A stretch of DNA of 64,000 nt, from the NCBI RefSeq assembly GCF_002968295.1, contig NZ_CP134399.1, positions 4,154,001-4,218,000 on the forward strand. The letters run 5' to 3'. A program made the translations under genes and the position numbers. Below the pieces are notes generated by a model. It was not told the origin of the DNA, ran no database searches, and saw only the letters and a program-made list of their open reading frames with translations. This stretch comes from Mycobacterium sp. ITM-2016-00317 (GTDB lineage Bacteria; Actinomycetota; Actinomycetes; Mycobacteriales; Mycobacteriaceae). Of the stretch, positions 55,263 to 64,000 are shown one piece after another; position 1 is the first letter of the stretch, and the number at the start of each line of letters is the position of its first letter.

Positions 55263-55913
55263 ATGCCGATGGACGTGGGGGCCGACGCCAAACCAGAGCC
55301 CGATTCCGCGGCCGGGGCCGAGCCCCGGACAGTTCGGGACCGGCTCATCGATGCCGCCGAACAGTGCCTGACCGCCAAGGGGATTCGCGCCACCACCGTG
55401 TCCGAGGTCGCCGAGGCGGCCGGCATCAGCCGCGGTTGGCTCTACCGCCATTTCCCGGACAAGAACGAGCTTCTCGGTGCCGCGATCGTGCGGCTCAACG
55501 ACGCGTTCTGGACCGAGTCCCGGGCGCGCCTGGACCAGGTGACAGGGCTGGACCAGCAGATTGCCGTGGGCGTGGAGTTGGCGCGCCGGGAGTCCGAGAC
55601 GCCGGGCGCGCTCGTCCTCAAGCTGCGCCAGGAGGAGCCGGAGGCGTTCACCGCGTGCGCCGGCCTCGGTGTCCGCGGCCTCATCCCCGAGATCGCCGCG
55701 TTCTGGGTGCCCTATGTCGAGGCCGCGGTCGAGCGCGGCGAAATCCACCAGGCGACCGACTGCGCGGAGGCCGCGGAGTGGATCGCCCGGATCATGATGA
55801 GCCTGGCCACGGTGCCCGGCGAGCAGTGCGACGTCGACGATCACGATTCGGTGCTGCGCCACGCACGGCGCTACCTCGTCGCGGCGCTGCGCAGCGATCC
55901 GTCCGCCGGCTGA
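55263..55913 (+). CDS. TetR family transcriptional regulator
   Basis: 216 residues, starting at ATG 55263 or ATG 55269. After a disordered N-terminus the HTH reads TVSEVAEAAGISRGWLYRHFPDKNELL; the C-terminal domain is helical. It is divergent from the acyl-CoA ligase gene (about 104 bases between), the usual arrangement for a local repressor. Its stop is two bases from the stop of the convergent next gene. Confidence 0.85.
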   Translation: MPMDVGADAKPEPDSAAGAEPRTVRDRLIDAAEQCLTAKGIRATTVSEVAEAAGISRGWLYRHFPDKNELLGAAIVRLNDAFWTESRARLDQVTGLDQQIAVGVELARRESETPGALVLKLRQEEPEAFTACAGLGVRGLIPEIAAFWVPYVEAAVERGEIHQATDCAEAAEWIARIMMSLATVPGEQCDVDDHDSVLRHARRYLVAALRSDPSAG

Positions 55914-55914
55914 C

Positions 55915-56514
55915 CTATCGACGCGGCCCGTCGGCCGGTTCCCGCCCGGTCATGAGCAGAAGCAGCGCGCTGATCGGCGCGGCCACTTCGCGACCTTCGC
56001 CGACGTCGAATCCGGCGTCGGTGGCCATCAGCCGGGTGCCGGCGAGGCGCTGCTGAGCCCGGAACGGAGATCCCGTCGTCCAGACCCGGTGGGCGGCCGC
56101 GACCGCGGCGTCAGCGGGCATCGGACGTGTGATGCCGAGAGGGATGCAGATGTCCTGCGCGTGGACCAGCACGTCGATCAACGGCTCCAGCGCTGTCGTC
56201 CCCGGGGGATGGCGCCGGCTGCCTGCGACGGCCCGCAGATTCGCCGCGATCTCGGCGGGCGATCTGGCGTCGGTGACCGCCATCCGGTTCACCACGGCGT
56301 CGAGTCGGAAGCCGCTGCGCGCCGCCTCCAGCAGCATGCGGGGCAGCCCGATCGTGGAATGAGTCAGGTGTGCGGCGACGTTCCGGATCGACCAGCCGGC
56401 ACACAGCGACGGCCTGTCCCAGACGTCCGGGTCCCGAGCGTCGATCGTGTCGATGAGTTCGGCGATCTCGTGACGCTGGGCGGCGATGTGGCGCCAGACG
56501 GTCTCGTGGTCCAC
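55915..56514 (-). CDS. Mycothiol-dependent maleylpyruvate isomerase/DinB-like protein
   Basis: 199 residues. The N-terminal part (VWRHIAAQRHEIAELIDTIDARDPDVWDRPSLCAGWSIRNVAAHLTHS) matches the MDMPI metal-binding DinB-type domain, in which histidines such as those in AAHLTH bind zinc and mycothiol. Actinobacterial members isomerise or detoxify small molecules using mycothiol; the true substrate is unknown. The start is GTG 56514 with GGGAGG six bases upstream. A longer frame upstream is not supported. Confidence 0.75.
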   Translation of the reverse strand: MDHETVWRHIAAQRHEIAELIDTIDARDPDVWDRPSLCAGWSIRNVAAHLTHSTIGLPRMLLEAARSGFRLDAVVNRMAVTDARSPAEIAANLRAVAGSRRHPPGTTALEPLIDVLVHAQDICIPLGITRPMPADAAVAAAHRVWTTGSPFRAQQRLAGTRLMATDAGFDVGEGREVAAPISALLLLMTGREPADGPRR

Positions 56515-56628
56515 GATCGCCTCCCGGCCGCGTCGAGCAGGAATGCCGGAAGCATTTGGGCGAAAAGGCTTCCGACGACCGGTGAGTCGGTGTGGTCGGG
56601 CAGGCCGGGCGCGACCACACCGCGTCAC

Positions 56629-58737
56629 TCAGTCGTGGTCGGTGCCACCGGGGGTGTTCTTCGAGACCTGCACCAGGAACTCGTAGTTGGTCTTCGTCTT
56701 GCGCAGCTGGCTCATCAGCAGGTCGATGGCCTGGTGCGGGTCCAGCCCGGACAGCACCCGGCGCAGCTTGTGCACGACCGCGAACTCGTCGGGTGAGAGC
56801 AGCAGCTCGTCCTTACGGGTACCCGATGGGTTGACGTCGACCGCGGGGAACACCCGGCGCTCGGCGATCTTGCGGTCGAGCTTGAGCTCGGCGTTACCGG
56901 TGCCCTTGAACTCCTCGAAGATCACCGTGTCACCGGTGGAGCCGGTCTCGACCATCGCCGTGGCGATGATCGTCAGCGAGCCGCCCTCCTCGATGTTGCG
57001 GGCCGCGCCGAGGAAGCGCTTCGGCGGGTACAGCGCGGTGGAGTCCACACCACCGGACAGGATGCGACCCGAAGCCGGGGACGCGTTGTTGTACGCGCGG
57101 CCCAGACGGGTGATCGAGTCGAGCAGCACGACGACGTCCTTGCCCTGCTCGACGAGCCTCTTGGCCCGTTCGATGGCGAGCTCGGCGGCCTGCGTGTGAT
57201 CTGACGGCGGCCGGTCGAAGGTGGAGGCGATGACCTCTCCCTTGACCGAACGCTGCATGTCGGTCACCTCTTCGGGCCGCTCGTCGACGAGCACGACCAT
57301 CAGATGGCATTCGGGGTTGTTGCGGGTGATCGCGTTCGCGATGTCCTGCATGATCGTGGTCTTACCGGCCTTGGGCGGCGACACGATCAGCGCGCGCTGC
57401 CCCTTGCCGATCGGCATGATCAGGTCGATCACCCGGGTGGTCAGCTTGTCGGAGCTGGTCTCCAGCCGCAGCCGCTGGTTCGGGTACAGCGGGGTGAGCT
57501 TCTGGAACTCGGGCCGCTTCCGGGCTTCGTCCACGGGCTTGCCGTTGACGGTGTCGAGGCGCACCAGCGGGTTGAACTTCTGCCGCGGGTTCTTGTCGCT
57601 GTTACCAGCGTCGGTGTCCCGGGGGACGCGCACGGCGCCGGTCACCGCGTCACCGCGGCGCAGGCCGTTCTTGCGGACCATGTTCATGGACACGTACACG
57701 TCGTTGGGACCCGCGAGGTATCCCGAGGTGCGCACGAACGCGTAGTTGTCGAGCACGTCGAGGATGCCCGCGACCGGCTGCACCACGTCGTCTTCGCGCA
57801 GTTCGGTGTCGCGCTCGCCGCCGCCACCACCGCCGTCGCCGCCACGCTCGCGGCGCTTGCGGTCGCGGAACCGGCGGCCACGCCGGCCCTGGCGGCCGTC
57901 ACCGTCGTCGTCGTTGTCCGCGGCGGGGCCGCGGCCACGGTTCTGACCGCCCTGGTGCTCGCCACCGTCGGAACGGTTGTCCGAGTCGGAGTCCGACCGC
58001 GAACCCTGGCCGGTGTTCTGCTTGTCCCTGCCGTCGCGGTTGTCCCGGTTGTCGCGGCCGCCCTGCTGGTCGCGCTGGGCGTTCCTGCGGCCCTCCGCCT
58101 GGCCGGACTCCGCCTGCGCGGCGGACTTGTCCTGCTCCTTGGCGGGCCGGTCCTTGGCGGGCTGGTCCTTGGCGGGCTGGTCCTGATCCTTGGCGCTCTG
58201 GTCCTGGTCCTTGGCGGGCTGCTCTTTGGCGGGCTGGCCCTGGTCCTTGGCGGGCTGCTCGGGGGCCTGGTCCTGGTCCTCGATGCTCGTCTGCTCGCCG
58301 GCGCTCGGGCCGCCCTGCTGACGCGAGGAGCCGCGGCGCTCACGGCGCCGGGTCTGCGGCTGCGCTTCGGCAGCCTGCTCGGGCGCGGCCTCGCCGGCAC
58401 CCTGGTCGGCCGGCGCCGGGGCGGCCTGGACGGCGCTCTCGCCGACGGTGCCGTTCTTGGTCTCGGACTTGCCGTTGGCCTCGCCGCGCCGCTCGCGGAT
58501 GGCCGCGATCAGTTCGCTCTTGCGCATGCCGGAGGCGCCTTCGACGCCGATCTCCTTGGCCATTGCCCGAAGTTCGGGCAGAACCAGGCTGGTGAGAGCG
58601 CCACGCCGGGCGCGAGCAGCCGCCGGGGCGTCACCCGCGGCAGGGGCTGCCTGGGAAGACGAAGCGTCTGCGCTCACGGTGTTGGGCAGCTCGCCGCTGT
58701 CGGAGCCGCCAGCCGTGATGAGGTCCGTATCAGTCAC
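56629..58737 (-). CDS. rho: Transcription termination factor Rho
   Basis: 702 residues. Residues 1-300 form a disordered, charged extension (with an SAP-like start, TSLVLPELRAMAKEIGV) that in actinobacteria binds RNA; it is longer than the about 100-residue-shorter M. tuberculosis extension. It contains a run of PAKDQ/PAKEQ repeats (161-203) and arginine-rich stretches. The RNA-binding fold follows (DDVVQPVAGILDVLDNYAFVRTSGYL), then the ATPase with the P-loop SPPKAGKTT and Walker B VVLLDSITRLGRAYN, and the Q/R loops. The start is GTG 58737 with AAAGGA upstream. Confidence 0.95.
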   Translation of the reverse strand: MTDTDLITAGGSDSGELPNTVSADASSSQAAPAAGDAPAAARARRGALTSLVLPELRAMAKEIGVEGASGMRKSELIAAIRERRGEANGKSETKNGTVGESAVQAAPAPADQGAGEAAPEQAAEAQPQTRRRERRGSSRQQGGPSAGEQTSIEDQDQAPEQPAKDQGQPAKEQPAKDQDQSAKDQDQPAKDQPAKDRPAKEQDKSAAQAESGQAEGRRNAQRDQQGGRDNRDNRDGRDKQNTGQGSRSDSDSDNRSDGGEHQGGQNRGRGPAADNDDDGDGRQGRRGRRFRDRKRRERGGDGGGGGGERDTELREDDVVQPVAGILDVLDNYAFVRTSGYLAGPNDVYVSMNMVRKNGLRRGDAVTGAVRVPRDTDAGNSDKNPRQKFNPLVRLDTVNGKPVDEARKRPEFQKLTPLYPNQRLRLETSSDKLTTRVIDLIMPIGKGQRALIVSPPKAGKTTIMQDIANAITRNNPECHLMVVLVDERPEEVTDMQRSVKGEVIASTFDRPPSDHTQAAELAIERAKRLVEQGKDVVVLLDSITRLGRAYNNASPASGRILSGGVDSTALYPPKRFLGAARNIEEGGSLTIIATAMVETGSTGDTVIFEEFKGTGNAELKLDRKIAERRVFPAVDVNPSGTRKDELLLSPDEFAVVHKLRRVLSGLDPHQAIDLLMSQLRKTKTNYEFLVQVSKNTPGGTDHD
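58129..58257 (-). repeat. PAKDQ-type repeat tract in rho
   Basis: Short, imperfect repeats of about 5-7 codons encode variants of PAKDQ, PAKEQ and SAKDQ (Rho residues 161-203). Such tracts expand and shrink readily. They lie in the disordered N-terminal extension, so variation need not affect the catalytic core. Confidence 0.7.
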
Positions 58738-59033
58738 GGATTTCCTTTCTTCCCTCGATGATCAGGTCACGCGAGGGTTCAGTGCGTTCAGCCGATCCGC
58801 TGAACGCCGAGGTCACACCACTGCCACCGCAACGGTGATCCCAGGTCTCGCCGGCAAACGGCGAAACGTCAGTCCACAAAATTGAACACCTGAAAGAAGA
58901 GTCGTCCTAGTGTCGGCGCAGGTGAAGACGCTGCGATTGCTGGACGAAAGCGAGAATAACCTGCATCCGGCATGGAAGCAAGAAACCCCATGATCCGCAT
59001 GTTGCGCCTGTTACTCCCGATCAGGGCGTCAAT
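58738..59033 (-). promoter_or_regulatory. rho leader/promoter region with a 9-bp hairpin
   Basis: 296 bases between thrB and rho hold no convincing gene. GCGTTCAGC (58784-58792) and GCTGAACGC (58799-58807) form a perfect 9-bp stem with a 6-base loop, about 45-70 bases before the rho start, in the likely 5' leader. It may take part in autoregulation of rho. No clear -10/-35 pair was chosen. Confidence 0.5.
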
Positions 59034-61067
<2,034 letters not shown>

Positions 61068-61071
<4 letters not shown>

Positions 61072-62384
61072 TCTGTGGTCCCTTCCATCCGCAGGACGCT
61101 GTTGATGTTCTGAACGACTTCCAGATCACCCAGCGCGGCAACGGTTTCCGACAATGCGGCATCGGTGGCCTCGTGGGTCACCACGACGATGCGCGCACCG
61201 CAGCGCTGACCGCCCTCGTCGACCATGCCTTCCTGGCGCACCTCGGCGATGCTGACTTCACGCTTGCTGAACTCGGCCGCCACCGCCGAGAGCACGCCCG
61301 GCCGGTCGGCGACGTTCATGTTGACGTAGTAGCGCGTCGGGATGACGCCGATCGGGGCGATCGGCAGCTTGGCGTACTTGGACTCCCGCGGACCGCGGCC
61401 GCCCTGCACGCGGTTGCGCGCCGCCATGACCAGGTCACCCAGCACAGCCGAGGCGGTCGGCGAACCGCCCGCGCCCTGCCCGTAGAACATCAGGCGCCCG
61501 GCGGCCTCGGCCTCGACGACCACAGCGTTGAACGCGCCGTTGACCGAGGCCAACGGATGCTCCAGCGGGACCAGCGCAGGATAGACCCGGGCGGAGACCT
61601 TCTGCTTGCCCTTACCGGTGGTGAGCCGCTCACAGATCGCCAGCAGCTTGATCGTGCAGCCGAGAGAACGCGCCGAGACGAAGTCGGCCGCGGTGACCTT
61701 GGTGATGCCTTCGCGGTAGACGTCGTCGGCGGTGACCCGGGTGTGGAACGCGATCGAGGCCAGGATCGCCGCCTTGGCCGCGGCGTCGTAACCCTCGACG
61801 TCGGCCGTCGGGTCCGCCTCGGCGTACCCGAGCGCGGACGCGTCCGCGAGGGCCGAGGTGTAGTCGGCGCCGGTGCTGTCCATCTCGGAGAGGATGTAGT
61901 TGGTCGTGCCGTTGACGATTCCGGCCACGCGCAGCACGGTGTCACCGGCCAGCGACTGGGTGAGCGGGCGGATGACCGGGATGGCACCAGCGACCGCGGC
62001 CTCGAAGTACAGGTCCACGTGGGCGTGCTCGGCGGCCTCCGCCAACTTGCCCGCCGACACGGCCATCAGCGCCTTGTTGGCGGTGACGACCGATTTGCCC
62101 TGCTCGAGGGCGGCGAGGATGGCCTTGCGCGCCGGTTCGACCGGGCCCATCAGTTCGACGACGATGTCGACGTCGTCGCGCGAGACGAGCTCTTCGACGT
62201 TGTCGGTCAGCATCTCCACCGGGACGCCGCGGTCGGCGGCCACCCGCCGGACCCCGATGCCGCGGATCGCCAGCGGTGCACCGATCCGGGCGGTCAGGTC
62301 GGCCGCGCTCTCCTCGATGATGCGCACCACTTCGCTGCCCACATTGCCCAGCCCCAGTACGGCCACGCCGATTTCGTCACTCAC
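61068..62384 (-). CDS. thrA: Homoserine dehydrogenase
   Basis: Reduces aspartate semialdehyde to homoserine. 438 residues: the NAD(P) Rossmann loop [13 protein letters not shown], the catalytic domain ([15 protein letters not shown] [11 protein letters not shown]) and a C-terminal ACT domain ([29 protein letters not shown]) for threonine feedback. The start is GTG 62384, overlapping the true lysA stop as GTGA. Confidence 0.95.
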
Positions 62385-63806
62385 CGCTTCACCTCACTCA
62401 CTTCCAGACTCAAGAGATCGTCGACCGTCTCCCGGCGCAGGATCAGGCGTGCCCGCCCGTCGCGCACGGCCACCACGGCCGGCCGATCAGGTTGTAGCGG
62501 CTCGACATCGAATAGCAGTATGCGCCGGTGGCCGCGACGCCGAGCAGATCCCCCGGTGTCACGTCGCCGGACAGCCATGCATCGCGCACCACGATGTCGC
62601 CGCTCTCACAGTGCTTGCCCACCACCCGGGACAGCGTCGGCTCCGTGTCGCTGGTCCGCGACACCAGCCGGACGTCGTACTCGGCGTCGTAGAGGGAGGT
62701 CCTGATGTTGTCGCTCATCCCGCCGTCGACGCTGACGTAGCGGCGGCTGCGGTCGGCGGCCACGGCGACGTCCTTGACGGTGCCGACCTCGTAGAGGGTG
62801 ATCGTGCCGGGGCCCGCGATGGCGCGCCCGGGTTCGACCACCAGCCGGGGTGCGGGCAGCCCGACAGCGGCGGACTCCTCGCGAACGATCGACTGGAGTT
62901 TCGCGGCCAGATCGGCCATCGGCGGCGGGTCGTCCTGCGGGAGGTAGGAGATGCCCAGTCCCCCACCGAGGTCGACGATGTCCATCTGGGAGGTCTTGTC
63001 GACGCCGAACTCGGCGACCACGTCTCGCAGCAGCCCGATCACCCGGCGGGCGGCCAGCTCGAAGCCGGCGACGTCGAAGATCTGGGAGCCGATGTGGCTG
63101 TGCAGGCCCACCAGGCGCAGGTTGTCGGTCTCGAACACCCGGCGCACCGCGGCCATCGCCGCGCCGCTGGCCAGCGACAGACCGAATTTCTGGTCCTCGT
63201 GTGCGGTGGAGATGAATTCGTGGGTGTGCGCCTCGACGCCGACGGTGACCCGCACCAGCACGTCCTGCACCACCCCGGCGGCACCGGCGATCGCGTCGAG
63301 CCGCTCGATCTCGATGTCGGAGTCCAGCACGATGTGACCGACCCCGGCCTTGACCGCCGCGGTCAACTCGGCGACGGATTTGTTGTTGCCGTGCACCGTG
63401 ATCCGTTCCGGCGGGAATCCGGCGTGCAGGGCGACCGCGAGCTCTCCCCGGTCGCCACGTCCAGCGACAACCCCTCTTCGTGGACCCACCGCGCGATCTC
63501 GGTGCACAGGAAGGCTTTCGCCGCGTAGTGGACGAACTCACCGCCGCCGAACGCTGCCGAGATGTCCCGGCAGCGGGCCCGGAAGTCGGCCTCGTCGATG
63601 ACGAACACCGGCGTCCCGAACTCCGCGGCGATGTCGGTCAGCGGCACACCGGCGATCGAGACGACTCCGTCGTCACCGCGAACAGCGTTCTGGGGCCAGA
63701 CGTTCGGGGCCAGCGCGAGGACGTCGGCAGCCGCTTCGGGGCGACCCGGGACCGGTGCCGGGTGGCCCTCTTCTGCATGTCGCTGCCCGGCAGGGTGGGC
63801 GATCAC
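62381..63806 (-). pseudogene. lysA: Diaminopimelate decarboxylase, two frameshifts
   Basis: Last step of lysine synthesis from meso-diaminopimelate; PLP enzyme, about 474 residues expected. The start is GTG 63806 ([10 protein letters not shown]), overlapping the argS stop as GTGA. The PLP lysine is in VHYAAKAFL. The frame breaks at about 63440-63450 (after LDVATG, one base missing), resumes with [24 protein letters not shown] and covers [10 protein letters not shown] and [17 protein letters not shown]. It breaks again at about 62473-62483, where GGCCGG lacks a unit, before [21 protein letters not shown] and TGA at 62381. Lysine synthesis being essential, errors in the sequence are likely. Confidence 0.88.
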
Positions 63807-64000
63807 ATCCGCTCCGGAGCGCTGACGCCGAGGATGGCGAGTCCGTTGGCGATGACCTGGCGCGTGGCCGCGCACAGCGCCAGCCGCGCCGCGTGCAGAT
63901 CGCCGGGTTCCTCGTCGCCCTGCGGCAGCACCCGGCAGGAGTCGTAGAAGCGGTGGTAGTCGCCTGCCAGGTCCTCGAGGTAGCGCGAGACCCGGTGCGG
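63803..64000 (-). CDS. argS: Arginyl-tRNA synthetase, C-terminal end (cut by window edge)
   Basis: The last 65 residues of ArgS; the rest lies beyond 64000. [21 protein letters not shown] and [29 protein letters not shown] are the anticodon-binding domain helices that end this family. The TGA stop at 63803-63805 overlaps the lysA GTG. Charges tRNA-Arg. Confidence 0.92.
   Translation of the reverse strand, partial: PHRVSRYLEDLAGDYHRFYDSCRVLPQGDEEPGDLHAARLALCAATRQVIANGLAILGVSAPERM

Noticed and set aside
57304..58761. 485-residue open frame antisense to rho
   Set aside because: Repetitive Val/Leu/Ala-Gly composition mirrors the low-complexity N-terminus of rho on the other strand; no ribosome site or family resemblance.

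Overview
The window is a high-GC actinobacterial chromosome segment. Gene content, gene order and codon use point to a Mycobacterium/Mycolicibacterium species. The order pncB-dinG / glgP / glgE-glgB / thioredoxin / fadA4 / methylmalonyl-CoA epimerase / nucS / adenylate cyclase / alkA-ogt / rRNA operon / murA / pduO / atp operon / wecA-tsaC-prmC-prfA-rpmE / rho-thrB-thrC-thrA-lysA-argS is the order I recall for the M. tuberculosis Rv1330c-to-Rv1292 interval. The short, rapid-grower form of 16S helix 18 and the extra catabolic genes suggest a rapidly growing environmental species.

Layout. 0-3 kb: NAD salvage (pncB, cut by the window edge) and the DinG helicase. 3-4.5 kb: a lipoprotein metallopeptidase. 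4.5-11.7 kb: alpha-glucan metabolism (glgP on the minus strand, glgE-glgB on the plus strand), with a repeat-rich divergent promoter region. 11.7-17.5 kb: thioredoxin/TPR protein, DUF3817 protein, thiolase FadA4, methylmalonyl-CoA epimerase, a zinc-ribbon protein, NucS and a membrane adenylate cyclase. 17.5-30.8 kb: an accessory catabolic region. One half has a DUF35 protein, a thiolase-like lipid-transfer protein, two acyl-CoA dehydrogenase subunits, a two-domain CoA transferase and a LysR regulator. The other half is a tightly coupled operon, Rieske oxygenase-SnoaL-P450-SDR-carboxymuconolactone decarboxylase, divergent from an unknown gene and a TetR regulator across a 35-bp palindrome. 30.9-32.9 kb: alkylation repair (alkA, ogt). 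32.9-38.6 kb: a complete rrn operon on the minus strand, with two tandem promoters, downstream of murA. 40.5-49 kb: the ATP synthase operon. 49.3-53.4 kb: wecA and translation genes. 53.6-56.5 kb: a fadD/tetR/maleylpyruvate-isomerase-like insert. 56.6-64 kb: rho and the threonine/lysine genes, ending inside argS.

The accessory region reads as a degradation module. CoA activation, alpha-beta dehydrogenation by a heteromeric acyl-CoA dehydrogenase and carbon-carbon cleavage by a DUF35/thiolase-like pair would follow ring or chain oxidation by the Rieske and P450 enzymes. The substrate cannot be read from the sequence.

A major caution is that about ten reading-frame breaks occur in this 64 kb: two in dinG, two in lysA, and one each in the thioredoxin, first fadE, lysR, alkA, ogt and atpH genes. 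Several hit genes expected to be essential (atpH, lysA), and sequence on both sides of each break remains conserved. Sequencing or assembly indels are therefore the likeliest cause, and apparent truncations or fusions should be read in that light.
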